A DNA stretch of 64,000 nucleotides from an uncultured Bacteroidia bacterium (GCA_902785785.1 CADAAA010000002.1:124001-188000); one strand, 5' to 3'. Positions 16,808 through 26,119 are shown, numbered from the stretch's first letter. Made by a program: numbers and translations. Notes: generated by a model not told the origin, from the letters alone.

Positions 16808-17572
16808 ATGGAGAAGCTTACGGTGTTGAAAGTGGGTGGTGCCGTCGTAGAGGACACTCAGGCGCTGGATGCGTTCCTGACGGGCTTCGCCGCCATGCCG
16901 GGACTGAAGGTCCTGGTGCATGGCGGGGGCCGCGAAGCGACCAAGGTCGCCGCTCAGCTTGGCATCCAGACCAAGATGGTGGACGGACGCCGCATCACCG
17001 ACGCCGACATGCTCCGTGTGGTCACCATGGTCTACGGCGGCCTTGTGAACAAGGGCGTCGTGGCGGCCCTTCAGGCCCGTGGCGTCAACGCCCTCGGCCT
17101 GACCGGAGCCGATCTCGGCTGCATGCTCGCCGTCAAGCGTCCTGTCAAGGATATCGACTACGGATATGTTGGGGATATGCAGAAGGTTGATACTTCCATC
17201 CTCGCTGACCTCATTTCCAGGGGAGTCGTTCCGGTGATGGCTCCGCTGTCCTTCGACGGGAAGGGTACTTTGCTCAATACCAATGCGGACACGATTGCGT
17301 CCAGCGTCGCCAAGGCTCTCGCGGAGCGATTTGAAGTGACGCTGGTGTATTGCTTCGAGAAGGCGGGAGTGCTGAAAGACCCTGACGATGATGCCAGCGT
17401 CATCCCTCTCATCACCAAGGAATCTTTTGCCGGACTTGCTTCCGACGGCACTGTGTCGGGAGGAATGCTACCCAAGTTGCAGAACGCTTTCGAGGCTCTC
17501 GAGAGCGGAGTGAAGGAAGTCAGGATTACAAAAGCGGATGCTCCGGAGAGTGGTACAAGGATAGTGTTATGA
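16808..17572 (+). CDS. argB: Acylglutamate kinase (acetylglutamate kinase family)
   Basis: A 254-residue amino-acid kinase that phosphorylates the gamma-carboxyl of N-acylglutamate, the second step. The opening VLKVGGAVVED, the glycine-rich VHGGGREATK and the conserved GLVNKGVVAALQARGVNALGLTGAD block are ArgB signatures. GTLLNTNADTIAS and DGTVSGGMLPKL near the C-terminus complete the nucleotide and substrate sites. It lacks the N-terminal helix linked to arginine feedback inhibition in hexameric ArgB, so control is probably transcriptional through ArgR. It begins 1 nt after the transcarbamylase and overlaps argE by 4 nt. Confidence 0.94.
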   Translation: MEKLTVLKVGGAVVEDTQALDAFLTGFAAMPGLKVLVHGGGREATKVAAQLGIQTKMVDGRRITDADMLRVVTMVYGGLVNKGVVAALQARGVNALGLTGADLGCMLAVKRPVKDIDYGYVGDMQKVDTSILADLISRGVVPVMAPLSFDGKGTLLNTNADTIASSVAKALAERFEVTLVYCFEKAGVLKDPDDDASVIPLITKESFAGLASDGTVSGGMLPKLQNAFEALESGVKEVRITKADAPESGTRIVL

Positions 17573-18615
17573 TGGATAAGGAACTCATAGACCTGCTCAA
17601 GGGAATGGTCGCCATTCCTTCCTTCAGCAGGGAGGAAGGCCCCGTTGCGGATTTCATCGAAGGATGGCTCCGCACCCATGGGCTGAATCCTTCACGCAAG
17701 GCCAATAATCTCTGGCTGGATTCCGATCCTGGTTCCGACAAGCCCCTTCTGCTTCTCAACGGCCATATAGATACGGTGAAACCGGCCGGAGGCTATTCCC
17801 GTGACCCTTTCACGCCGTCCGAAGAGGACGGCCGCATCTGGGGCCTCGGCACCAATGACGACGGCGCTTCGGTCGTGGCCCTTCTGGGCGCATACCTGAA
17901 GCTTTGTGAGAAGCCGCAGCCCTACCACCTCGTCTGGTCTGCGACCGCCGAGGAGGAAGTCTGTGGCCGCAACGGCATCGAACTGATGGTGCCGGAGCTC
18001 GGCCCCGTGGCACTCGGCATCATAGGCGAGCCAACTGGCATGCAGATGGCCGTGGCCGAAAAGGGTCTTATGGTACTGGACTGCACCGCCCACGGCAAGA
18101 GCGGCCACGCCGCCCGTGAGGAAGGTGTCAATGCCATCTATGAGGCGCTTAAGGATATCGACTGGTTCAGGAACTACCGTTTCCCCAAGGTTTCTCCTTA
18201 TCTCGGCCCCGTCAAGATGTCCGTGACCATGATCCAGGCCGGAACGCAGCACAATGTCGTTCCTGACACCTGCACCTTCGTCGTGGACGTGCGTCCCAAC
18301 GGGATGTACACCAATCCCGAGCTGCTCGCCCTGATCAAAGAGGCGGTCTCGTGCGAAGTCAAGGAGCGTTCCACGCGCATCGGCAGTTCGCACATTGATT
18401 TGTCGCACCCCGTCGTACAGCGCGGTCTCGCCCTCGGACTTGAGGCGTTCGGATCGCCGACCACTTCCAACCAGGCCATTGTGCCGTTCACTACACTGAA
18501 GATAGGCCCCGGCCAGTCCTCACGCTCGCATACTGCCGACGAATATATTGAAATACAGGAAATTACCACCGCAGTGGAGACTTATGTGAGTCTCCTCGAC
18601 GGACTTGAGATATAG
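17569..18615 (+). CDS. argE: M20 family acylornithine/acylcitrulline deacylase (ArgE role)
   Basis: A 348-residue M20 metallopeptidase-type deacylase. Zn ligands are visible at GHIDTV (His66, Asp68), in GTNDDGASVVAL (Asp97/98), at ATAEEEVCG (the glutamate base near 128-130), at GEPTGMQMA and at the C-terminal SHTADEYIEI. The position between argB and argH means it should remove the acyl group. Because the transcarbamylase acts on acylornithine, the substrate is acylcitrulline rather than acylornithine. Overlapping ATGs at 17569 and 17572 are both possible starts. Acetyl- versus succinyl-specificity is inferred from context only. Confidence 0.9.
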   Translation: MMDKELIDLLKGMVAIPSFSREEGPVADFIEGWLRTHGLNPSRKANNLWLDSDPGSDKPLLLLNGHIDTVKPAGGYSRDPFTPSEEDGRIWGLGTNDDGASVVALLGAYLKLCEKPQPYHLVWSATAEEEVCGRNGIELMVPELGPVALGIIGEPTGMQMAVAEKGLMVLDCTAHGKSGHAAREEGVNAIYEALKDIDWFRNYRFPKVSPYLGPVKMSVTMIQAGTQHNVVPDTCTFVVDVRPNGMYTNPELLALIKEAVSCEVKERSTRIGSSHIDLSHPVVQRGLALGLEAFGSPTTSNQAIVPFTTLKIGPGQSSRSHTADEYIEIQEITTAVETYVSLLDGLEI

Positions 18616-18618
18616 CTT

Positions 18619-19965
18619 ATGAAACTCTGGGACAAAGGATTCTCCGTTGATGAGAAGATAGACCGTTTCACCGTGGGCAAGGACCGCGAACTCGACCTGT
18701 ACCTCGCACCGTATGACGTGTTGGGCACCATGGCGCATATCACGATGCTCGAGAGCGTCGGCCTGCTCGAAAAGGCCGAGCTGGACGCGCTCCTGCCGGA
18801 GCTCAAGGCCATCTACAAGCAAGCTTGCGAGGGCTCTTTCGTCATCGAGGATGACATCGAGGACGTCCATTCCCAGGTGGAGCTGATGCTCACACGCAAG
18901 CTCGGCGACCTCGGCAAGAAGGTCCACACCGGCCGTTCCCGCAACGACCAGGTGATGGTGGACCTCAAGCTTTATGCCCGTGCTGAGATAGAGAAGACCG
19001 TCGGCAAGGTCAAGGCGCTTTTCGACGAACTGCAGAAGCGCAGCGAGGAGTGCAAGGACATCCTTATGCCCGGATATACGCACCTTCAGGTGGCTATGCC
19101 TTCTTCCTTCGGGATGTGGTTCGGGGCCTATGCCGAGAGCCTGGCTGAGGATATGGAAATGCTCCTGGCTGCCTGGAAGATCACCAACCGCAATCCCTTG
19201 GGCGCAGCTGCGGGCTACGGCTCTTCCGCGCCGCTCAACCGCAGCCTGACGACAGCGCTCCTCGGCTTCGACGACTTGGACTACAACTCCGTCTACGCCC
19301 AGATGGGCCGCGGCAAGACCGAGCGCATCATCGCCTTCGCTTTCGCTTCGGTCGCCGAGACACTCGGCCGCCTGGCGATGGACTGCTGCCTATTCAACAG
19401 CCAGAATTTCGCCTTCGTGAAACTCCCTGACGCCCTCACCACAGGCTCCAGCATCATGCCGCACAAGAAGAATCCGGATGTGTTCGAACTCATCCGTGCG
19501 CATTGCAACCGCATCAACGGCATCCCCGGCACCATCCGCCTGATAAGCACGAACCTCCCCTCGGGCTATTTCAGGGACATGCAGCTGATCAAGGAAGTGT
19601 TCGTTCCGATGTTCGAGGAGATGGACGACTGCCTGGATATCGCCAAGTTCGCCATTGAGAACATGACTGTGGCCAAGGACCTCATGTCCGACCCTCGCTA
19701 CCAGCTCGCCTTCAGTGTCGAGGAAGTCAACCGCCGCGTGGCTGAGGGCGTCCCGTTCCGCGACGCGTACCGCCAGGTGGGCATGGAGATACAAAAGGGG
19801 GAGTTCTCCTGGAAGGGAGAACTCCATCATACCCATGAGGGTTCGGTAGGCAATCTCTGCAATGCCCAGATCGCGGCCAAAATGGATCACGTCCTGGAAG
19901 GCTTCACCTTCAAGAGCGTCAAGGCCGCCGTTTCAGCCCTTCTGAATACTGACCGTGATTTATAA
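18619..19965 (+). CDS. argH: Argininosuccinate lyase
   Basis: A 448-residue lyase of the fumarase/aspartase superfamily that splits argininosuccinate into arginine and fumarate, the final step. The family signature GSSIMPHKKNPD (about residues 277-288) carries the mobile catalytic-serine loop. VHTGRSRNDQV (about 96-106) and GYTHLQVAMPSSFG are the other conserved blocks. It starts 3 nt after argE and is the last gene of the arginine operon. A weak CTCCTT/AAGGAG hairpin lies about 30 nt downstream (19996-20015) but has no T-run, so it is not called as a terminator. Confidence 0.96.
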   Translation: MKLWDKGFSVDEKIDRFTVGKDRELDLYLAPYDVLGTMAHITMLESVGLLEKAELDALLPELKAIYKQACEGSFVIEDDIEDVHSQVELMLTRKLGDLGKKVHTGRSRNDQVMVDLKLYARAEIEKTVGKVKALFDELQKRSEECKDILMPGYTHLQVAMPSSFGMWFGAYAESLAEDMEMLLAAWKITNRNPLGAAAGYGSSAPLNRSLTTALLGFDDLDYNSVYAQMGRGKTERIIAFAFASVAETLGRLAMDCCLFNSQNFAFVKLPDALTTGSSIMPHKKNPDVFELIRAHCNRINGIPGTIRLISTNLPSGYFRDMQLIKEVFVPMFEEMDDCLDIAKFAIENMTVAKDLMSDPRYQLAFSVEEVNRRVAEGVPFRDAYRQVGMEIQKGEFSWKGELHHTHEGSVGNLCNAQIAAKMDHVLEGFTFKSVKAAVSALLNTDRDL

Positions 19966-20038
19966 CTGACTAATAGCTAATTATTTACACCTTTGCTCCT
20001 TTGTTATTTAAGGAGGGAGTGTTTTGCATATTTCTTTT

Positions 20039-20058
20039 ATTTGTAATCATTTACAAAT
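20039..20058. promoter_or_regulatory. Palindromic operator candidate upstream of the GH2 gene
   Basis: ATTTGTAA, spacer TCAT, TTACAAAT form a perfect 8-bp inverted repeat that ends 14 nt before the GH2 start. Its position suits repressor binding. The cognate regulator is unknown. Confidence 0.5.
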
Positions 20059-20072
20059 CACGTTAGTAATAG

Positions 20073-21959
20073 ATGACTATGAAAGTGATTCGTTTGATTT
20101 CCTGGGCGGCGGGCATAGTCATTGCCTGTGTGGCAGGATCGTGTACTGCCGAAGTTAAGTATGACTGGTCTCCGGCTGGGGACAACATCCGGACGTGCTG
20201 GGCGACGGAGGTGTCTCCGGCCTGCGTCCACCCGGAGTATCCGCGCCCGCAGTTGGTGCGGGAGGAATGGGAGTCGCTTAACGGAATGTGGGAGTATGCC
20301 GTCACCCCGGCGGAGGCCGAAAGCTTCGGCGAGCCGGACGGGGGCATACTCGTTCCTTTTTGTATCGAGTCCTCGCTTTCCGGAGTAGGTAGGACCGTTA
20401 CGGCGGACGATGCGCTTTGGTACAGAAGGACTTTCCGTGTCCCGCGATCTTGGCGCGGCAGGAGGATAATGCTCAACTTCGACGCTGTGGACTGGCAGGC
20501 CCAAGTGTTCGTCAACGGTGAGGAAGTGGGCTCGCATACCGGAGGTTATACGGCATTTTCCTTCGATATCACCCCTTATCTGAAGGGCAGGGGAGAGCAG
20601 GAACTGACAGTGAAGGTCCTTGACGGGACCGACAACGAGTTCCAGCCCCGGGGCAAGCAGGTCAGCAAACCCAGCGGCATCTGGTATACGGCAGTTTCCG
20701 GTATCTGGCAGAGCGTCTGGATGGAACCGGTGGAGAAAGGGAGCATCTGTGATTTCGAGATCAGTGCCGACCTGGAGGGAGGAGCCCTCAGGGTGATGCC
20801 GTTGTACAGTTCGTCCTCCGAAGGTAATGAAGTGCGCGTCGCACTGCTGGCCGGAGGTGTCGGGTACGACCCGGAGCAGCCTTCGACAGATGTGCTGTGC
20901 GAGGTGTCAGCAGCGGCGGGTTCCGCCGTCTCCCTGCCGCTCGTAGACCCGCAGCTCTGGTCACCGGAGTGTCCGTATCTCTACGGGCTTCGCTTCACTG
21001 TCCTGAAGGACGGCAAGGTAATTGACCAGGTTCAGTCTTATACCGCTCTGCGGGAAATCTCCGTGGTCACTGATGACGCCGGCCACAAACGCTTGGGCCT
21101 CAACGGTAAGGCATTGTTCCAGTACGGCCCGCTGGACCAGGGCTGGTGGCCGGACGGGCTCTATACCGCCCCGACGGATGAGGCGCTTGCTTACGATGTG
21201 GTTGCAACTAAGGAATTCGGATTCAACATGATCCGCAAGCATATCAAGGTCGAACCTTCGCGCTGGTATTACCATTGCGACCGTCTCGGGATGCTGGTAT
21301 GGCAGGATATGCCGTCTTTCTCCTCTTCCAAAAACCAATGGGCGCAGGGTATCGACCGTTTCGACACCGGCACCGATTATCCAGTTACTCCGGAAATCCG
21401 TGACAACTACTACAAAGAGTGGGGCGAGATCATCGCTCAGTTGAAAAAGTTCCCTTGCATAGTGATGTGGGTGCCTTTCAACGAGGCCTGGGGACAGTTC
21501 GAAACGCGTGAAGTCGTAGCCTTCACGCGCGAGCAAGACCCGTCACGTCTCATCAATCCCGCCTCCGGCGGCAACTGGCCTTCCGCGACGGGTGACGTCG
21601 TCGATTCGCATCATTATCCTCAGCCATATATGCGCCTCTGGGATCCTGAACTTGTCAATGTCCTCGGGGAATATGGTGGCATCGGCCGCCCGATCGAGGG
21701 CCACCTTTGGCAGAAGGATCGTAACTGGGGCTATGTCCAGTATGCTACCGAAGAGGAAGCGACGGACGAGTACGTCCGTTTCGCTGAGCAGCTGCTTCCA
21801 TTCGTGGAACAGGGCTGTTCGGCTGCGGTCTATACCCAGACCACCGACGTCGAAGGCGAAGTCAATGGCCTGATGACCTATGACCGCGCCATAAAAAAAC
21901 TGACGGTCGACCGCGTTTCCGCAGCCAACCGTTCAGTCATAGGGTCATTGCCGGAATAA
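20073..21959 (+). CDS. Glycoside hydrolase family 2 lipoprotein
   Basis: A 628-residue exported lipoprotein with a VAGSC lipobox and a GH2 sugar-binding jellyroll (residues about 60-220), including WYRRTFRVP and NFDAVDWQAQVFVNG. An Ig-like domain follows, then a TIM barrel. The barrel has the acid/base Glu471 in MWVPFNEAWG and the nucleophile Glu533 in VLGEYGG. GH2 members cleave beta-galactosides, glucuronides, mannosides or related bonds; the true substrate cannot be read. At 628 residues it is shorter than LacZ-type enzymes. ATG codons at 20073 and 20079 are alternatives. It stands alone on the plus strand, convergent with a putative SGNH esterase and near a GH67 gene, suggesting hemicellulose breakdown. 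Confidence 0.92.
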   Translation: MTMKVIRLISWAAGIVIACVAGSCTAEVKYDWSPAGDNIRTCWATEVSPACVHPEYPRPQLVREEWESLNGMWEYAVTPAEAESFGEPDGGILVPFCIESSLSGVGRTVTADDALWYRRTFRVPRSWRGRRIMLNFDAVDWQAQVFVNGEEVGSHTGGYTAFSFDITPYLKGRGEQELTVKVLDGTDNEFQPRGKQVSKPSGIWYTAVSGIWQSVWMEPVEKGSICDFEISADLEGGALRVMPLYSSSSEGNEVRVALLAGGVGYDPEQPSTDVLCEVSAAAGSAVSLPLVDPQLWSPECPYLYGLRFTVLKDGKVIDQVQSYTALREISVVTDDAGHKRLGLNGKALFQYGPLDQGWWPDGLYTAPTDEALAYDVVATKEFGFNMIRKHIKVEPSRWYYHCDRLGMLVWQDMPSFSSSKNQWAQGIDRFDTGTDYPVTPEIRDNYYKEWGEIIAQLKKFPCIVMWVPFNEAWGQFETREVVAFTREQDPSRLINPASGGNWPSATGDVVDSHHYPQPYMRLWDPELVNVLGEYGGIGRPIEGHLWQKDRNWGYVQYATEEEATDEYVRFAEQLLPFVEQGCSAAVYTQTTDVEGEVNGLMTYDRAIKKLTVDRVSAANRSVIGSLPE

Positions 21960-21964
21960 CCGTA

Positions 21965-23167
21965 TTACTTGAACAGGTTTACGTCGATACCTTTGCCCAT
22001 GACTTCGTAGCCGGAGGCGTTGAGGTGGAGCCAGTCGTTCTCGAAGAGGAACGCCGGGTTCAGCCTCTCGGGATCCTCCGTGTCGCGTACCATGGCGTCG
22101 AAGTCAATGACACCGTCAAACTCTCCGCTTGTGCGGATCCACTCGTTCAGGGCCTTGCGGCCTTCTTCGTGGTTGCCGCGGCCGTAGCCGTTGCCCTTGA
22201 ACGGCGTGACCGTGGCTCCGAAGACTTTGATGCCGCGGGCGTGGGCGTCTCGGATGATGTCCTGCCATACTTTCTTGACGCCGTTGGCGGTCTCGATGGC
22301 ATCACGCGAGCCTCCGATGTCATTTACTCCTTCAAAGAGAATGATATACTTGACCCCGTCGTGGCCGAAGAGGTCGCGCGCGTAGCGGCTCTGCCCCGTA
22401 GGGCCCAGGCCGCCGCGCAGCACGCAGTTGCCGCCGAGGCCGAAATTCAGCACGGAGATATTCATACCGTTGGCCAGAAGGTTGCGTGAGAGCTGGTCGG
22501 TCCAGCGGTCCTGGCCGTTTGTGGTGGTGCCGCGTCCGTCGGTGATGGAGTCACCGAGCACGGCGATGGCCGATGAATTCTTTTTCTTCGGGATGACGTC
22601 GATGGAACTGATGGTGTACCAGTGGTCGGTCTTGGCTACCGGATTGGAAAAGTCCGTGGTATTGCCTTTGGCGATATAGGAAGTGGTCCTGGAGCCGGGA
22701 TGGCTGGTAAGTGTCGTGGAGGATATCTTGCCGTAGTGGATGGTGACCGCGAGGTTCATCCTTTCCGCAACCTTGAACTTCACCGGGTCGGAAACGACTT
22801 CTTCACCGGGCTTCATGGTGACGCCCTTCTTTCCGTTGAAAGTCAGTGACACCGATTTGCTCTCGTCAACCTCCGGGGATGCTCCCATGGTCAAGGCCGG
22901 GGCGATCTCGACCCCGAGGATCTCAGTGTCGTCCTCGTTGAAGATGTTGGACAGGTGCAGGCGAAGCTTCTTTCCGGCAATAGATACCTGTAGTGTTTGG
23001 CGGAAGGAATTGCCCGCCAGATACGGCTCCGGGGGATTGTTGTGGGGCTCGGCGACCTGAAGGGCGGTGGCCCATGTGGTGACCCAATCCTTGCCCCTGG
23101 CATCAGCGTCGATGGCCGATGTCAGGATAAGGGCGAGGAATGAAAGTATAGTGACTAATCTTTTCAT
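21965..23167 (-). CDS. Secreted SGNH/GDSL hydrolase (probable carbohydrate esterase)
   Basis: A 400-residue secreted protein: signal peptide (residues 1-23), a beta-rich N-terminal domain (about 25-195), then an SGNH hydrolase domain. The nucleophile Ser207 lies in VLGDSITDG. The other family blocks are visible: the oxyanion Gly in FGLGGN, Asn in EGVNDIGG, and the Asp378/His381 pair in DWLHLNASG. Such enzymes de-acetylate sugars or lipids. Directly behind a GH67 alpha-glucuronidase (18 nt gap, same strand), an acetyl-xylan-type esterase role is plausible but inferred. Confidence 0.9.
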   Translation of the reverse strand: MKRLVTILSFLALILTSAIDADARGKDWVTTWATALQVAEPHNNPPEPYLAGNSFRQTLQVSIAGKKLRLHLSNIFNEDDTEILGVEIAPALTMGASPEVDESKSVSLTFNGKKGVTMKPGEEVVSDPVKFKVAERMNLAVTIHYGKISSTTLTSHPGSRTTSYIAKGNTTDFSNPVAKTDHWYTISSIDVIPKKKNSSAIAVLGDSITDGRGTTTNGQDRWTDQLSRNLLANGMNISVLNFGLGGNCVLRGGLGPTGQSRYARDLFGHDGVKYIILFEGVNDIGGSRDAIETANGVKKVWQDIIRDAHARGIKVFGATVTPFKGNGYGRGNHEEGRKALNEWIRTSGEFDGVIDFDAMVRDTEDPERLNPAFLFENDWLHLNASGYEVMGKGIDVNLFK

Positions 23168-23185
23168 ATTCCGTATATTATCTGT

Positions 23186-25252
23186 TTAACGCCGAGGACG
23201 CTCTCCCGGTACCGGGCCACCGCTCGACATAGGACCGCCGGGACGGAAACGCCTGTTGGTGACGAGCACCGGCTTGTTGTTCTCGTCATGGGTGGGCATG
23301 CCGTAGCGGTCGGAGAGGACGGACTTTGTCTGGACAGAGTCGATAGGCATGTTCAAAGGACGGACTCCGGCGGGGAGGTCTTTCTTGGAGAACTGCTGGA
23401 AGTAGCCTACGCAGGCATCGCGCCACCATTCGGCGTCGTTCTTCTGGATGTCGAGTTTCTTGGTGACTTCATTGAAGATGGGGGTGCTGACATAAGGCTT
23501 CAGGCCCGCCCAGGTCTTCTGGTAAGCCTCGACCTCGGAGATACCGGTGTCGTAATGGAGACAGATCTCATCCCACAATGTCTTTCCGCTGGAAAGTTTG
23601 TAATCCCAGGGGACATGGTGGAACCATAGCAGGAGATTCTCCGGGCAGGTGGCAAGGTCGTTGAACTTTGAAGCCAGAGGCTCGTGGTACTGGTCGACAT
23701 TGTCGGTGCCCTCGCGGGTGCGGTCGAATCCCACGCCGTTCTCATCGGCCTTGTGGTAGAATACCGGCGACCAGTCCGGACGGGAACTGCGCTCCCAAGG
23801 GCCGGGTCCGTAGTGCGATCCTCCGAAGATGTGGTGGAATCCGAGCGGCATCATATAGTGGACTGCAGTCTCGCGTGAGGTCATCATGATGTCCTTGACA
23901 GGCTCGATGAACTTCTTGTCATAAGCCTTGGCGGACATGCCCTCAGGCTGGATGAAAGTCTGGCGTATCCACTCGTCGGCAATCTGCTCGGCGCCGAGGG
24001 TCGGGTCCCAGCAGAGGCGGCCGAACATGTACCAGTTGGACTGGGCGAAGATGTAGCCGGAGAAGTTGGGATCCTGGCCGGTATTGGCGACTCCGGCCAT
24101 GCCTTTGATCATCTTGGCCACGGTCGAACCTTCGCCGTTGGCATAAGTGTCGCTGTCGAGGCACTCCTCGTAGGTCGTGCCGTGATATACGAGATGGTTG
24201 GAGAATCCGAGGTACTCCTGGGTGATCTGGAACTCCATCATCATCTTGGTCTTGTACATCTGTCCGAAGAGGGGATTGAAGGGCTCGCGGGGCTGGAAGT
24301 CGATGGGACCGTTCTTGATCTGCACGAAGACATTGTCGGCGAACAATCCGTCGAGGTCCTTGAACTCTTCGACAGCTTGGTTGGCGCGGTCGGGGCTGGT
24401 CGGGCTGTAGACGAAGGCGCGCCACATGACGATGCCGCCGTGGGGGCCGACGGCCTCAGCCAACATGTTGGCGCCGTCGGCGTGGGTGCGGCCGTAGTCC
24501 TGCGGGCCTGCCTGGCCCTCGGAGTTGGCCTTCACCAGGAAGCCTCCGAAGTCGGGGATGGCCGCATATATCTCGTCGGCCTTGTCCTTCCACCACTGGC
24601 GGACCTTGGGATCGAGCGGGTCACCGCTCGTCAGTCCGCTGAGGGTGATGGGGCTGGTCCACTTGATGGACAGGTATGTGGTGATGCCGTATTCGCGCAG
24701 GATGTCGGCGATCTTCGCCACGCGTGCGATATGCTCGGCGTCGAGGATCAGGGGATTGGAGTTGACGTTGTTGAGGGCAGATCCGTTGATGCCGACGGAT
24801 GCGCAGAGCTCGCCGTATTTGCGGATGCGTGCCTCGGGGATGTCCGGAGAAGTCCACTCCCACATGGACCTTCCGGCATAACCGCGCTCTACAGTGTCAT
24901 CTAGATTGTCCCAGTGGTCGAGGATGCGGTATTCGTAGTAAGGCTTCTCCCTGATGTCCATCCCGGGGCCGGCCTGACCGAGGACCTCGGCGCGCTGCAA
25001 GGCGTAGACGCCGTAGCGGACGCCGGCCTCCGAGCCGCCGGCCACGATGCGCTTGCCGGCTTCGTCATAGATATGGAATCCTTCCTTTGCCAGGGCGTTG
25101 TCCACCTTGGTGTCCACCGACGCGAGGACTTCCTCATATGGACGCGAATTGGCGAACCAGAGGTCGGTCCCGTCCTGGTCCGACGGTTTGGGAGAACTGC
25201 AGGCTGCCAGTATCATCAGCAGGCAGCCGGGAATGATGTGGTTGATTCTCAT
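23186..25252 (-). CDS. GH67 alpha-glucuronidase lipoprotein
   Basis: A 688-residue lipoprotein (ILAACSS lipobox) that belongs to GH67, enzymes releasing 4-O-methyl-glucuronic acid from xylo-oligosaccharides. N-terminal residues about 25-120 match the alpha-glucuronidase N domain (DEAGKRIVAGGSEAGVRYGVYAL). The catalytic barrel shows YRILDHWDNLDDTVERGYAG, NGSALNNVN, YLSIKWTSPI, FGGFLVKANSEGQ and DGLFADNVFVQIKNGPIDFQ, all highly characteristic. Length is within the family range. It follows mazG by 28 nt and precedes the SGNH esterase by 18 nt. No SusC/SusD-like genes are nearby, so transport must be encoded elsewhere. Confidence 0.95.
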   Translation of the reverse strand: MRINHIIPGCLLMILAACSSPKPSDQDGTDLWFANSRPYEEVLASVDTKVDNALAKEGFHIYDEAGKRIVAGGSEAGVRYGVYALQRAEVLGQAGPGMDIREKPYYEYRILDHWDNLDDTVERGYAGRSMWEWTSPDIPEARIRKYGELCASVGINGSALNNVNSNPLILDAEHIARVAKIADILREYGITTYLSIKWTSPITLSGLTSGDPLDPKVRQWWKDKADEIYAAIPDFGGFLVKANSEGQAGPQDYGRTHADGANMLAEAVGPHGGIVMWRAFVYSPTSPDRANQAVEEFKDLDGLFADNVFVQIKNGPIDFQPREPFNPLFGQMYKTKMMMEFQITQEYLGFSNHLVYHGTTYEECLDSDTYANGEGSTVAKMIKGMAGVANTGQDPNFSGYIFAQSNWYMFGRLCWDPTLGAEQIADEWIRQTFIQPEGMSAKAYDKKFIEPVKDIMMTSRETAVHYMMPLGFHHIFGGSHYGPGPWERSSRPDWSPVFYHKADENGVGFDRTREGTDNVDQYHEPLASKFNDLATCPENLLLWFHHVPWDYKLSSGKTLWDEICLHYDTGISEVEAYQKTWAGLKPYVSTPIFNEVTKKLDIQKNDAEWWRDACVGYFQQFSKKDLPAGVRPLNMPIDSVQTKSVLSDRYGMPTHDENNKPVLVTNRRFRPGGPMSSGGPVPGERPRR

Positions 25253-25280
25253 GTTGTTATGGTTGTGTTAATTAATTCTG

Positions 25281-26084
25281 TTACAATCCCTTGGACTTGG
25301 CCTCGTCCCAGATGGAATCCATTTCTTCCATGGACACTCCGGCGAAACCGCGACCGTCCTCACGGACCTTCTTCTCAAGGTAGTCGAAGCGGCGGCGGAA
25401 CTTGCTGCAGGTACGGTTGAGAGCCGTCTCTGGATCGATGCCGTACAGCCTTGCGGCGTTGATGACGGAGAAAAGCAGGTCGCCGACCTCCATCTCCAGG
25501 TCTTCACCTTCGGTGCAGGATGCCTCCTCGACCTCGCCGCATTCCTCGCGGACCTTGTCCCATACTCCTTCCTTGTCCTTCCAGTCGAATCCGCATCCGC
25601 GGGCTTTCTCCTGCATCGAGAGCGCTTTCAGCAGCGCTGGCATGGTGTCGGGGATGCCGCTCATGACTGTCTTGTTCCCGTCCTTCTCCTTGGCCTTGAC
25701 GATCTCCCATGTGTCGGCTATCTCCTTGGCGGAAGGGGCTTCGCCTTCGGGGAGAAGGCTGCCGTCGGCCCTGAAGACATGCGGGTGCCTGAAGACCATC
25801 TTGTAGCAGACCTTCTCGATGCAGTCCGCTATGTCGAAATCGCCCTTCTCCTGGGCTATCCTGGCATAGAAGACCATATGGTACAGCAGGTCTCCTATCT
25901 CCTTGGAGATCCCTGCGGGATTGTCCTTCACTATCTCGTCGCTGAGCTCGTAGACTTCCTCCTCCGTCATGGGACGGATGGACTCCATGGTCTGTTCCGC
26001 ATTCCACGGGCAGCGCTCGCGGAGGTTGTCCATGATGTCCAGCAGTCTGCCGAAAGCCTCGGTTTTCTCTTCTCTGGTGTGCAT
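25281..26084 (-). CDS. mazG: MazG nucleoside triphosphate pyrophosphohydrolase
   Basis: A 267-residue cytoplasmic housecleaning enzyme that hydrolyses NTPs to NMP and pyrophosphate. Two MazG repeats are visible. The first has RCPWNAEQTMESI and EEVYELSDEI with an ExxE-12-ExxD metal motif and KEIGDLLYHMVFYA. The second has ECGEVEEA and MEVGDLLFSVINAARL. It is slightly long but normal for double-domain MazG. It starts behind a TAATTTTG promoter and is followed closely by the GH67 and SGNH genes, an odd housekeeping-plus-xylanolytic arrangement. Confidence 0.95.
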   Translation of the reverse strand: MHTREEKTEAFGRLLDIMDNLRERCPWNAEQTMESIRPMTEEEVYELSDEIVKDNPAGISKEIGDLLYHMVFYARIAQEKGDFDIADCIEKVCYKMVFRHPHVFRADGSLLPEGEAPSAKEIADTWEIVKAKEKDGNKTVMSGIPDTMPALLKALSMQEKARGCGFDWKDKEGVWDKVREECGEVEEASCTEGEDLEMEVGDLLFSVINAARLYGIDPETALNRTCSKFRRRFDYLEKKVREDGRGFAGVSMEEMDSIWDEAKSKGL

Positions 26085-26099
26085 GTCTGATGATTTCTA

Positions 26100-26107
26100 C
26101 AAAATTA
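26100..26107 (-). promoter_or_regulatory. -7 element of mazG promoter
   Basis: Reads TAATTTTG on the minus strand, an exact consensus match 15 nt before the mazG ATG. Confidence 0.65.
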
Positions 26108-26119
26108 CAAAAAAGATAG

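Noticed and set aside
19996..20015. Terminator for the arginine operon (CTCCTT/AAGGAG hairpin)
   Set aside because: The stem is short and AT-rich in its loop, and no T-run follows.
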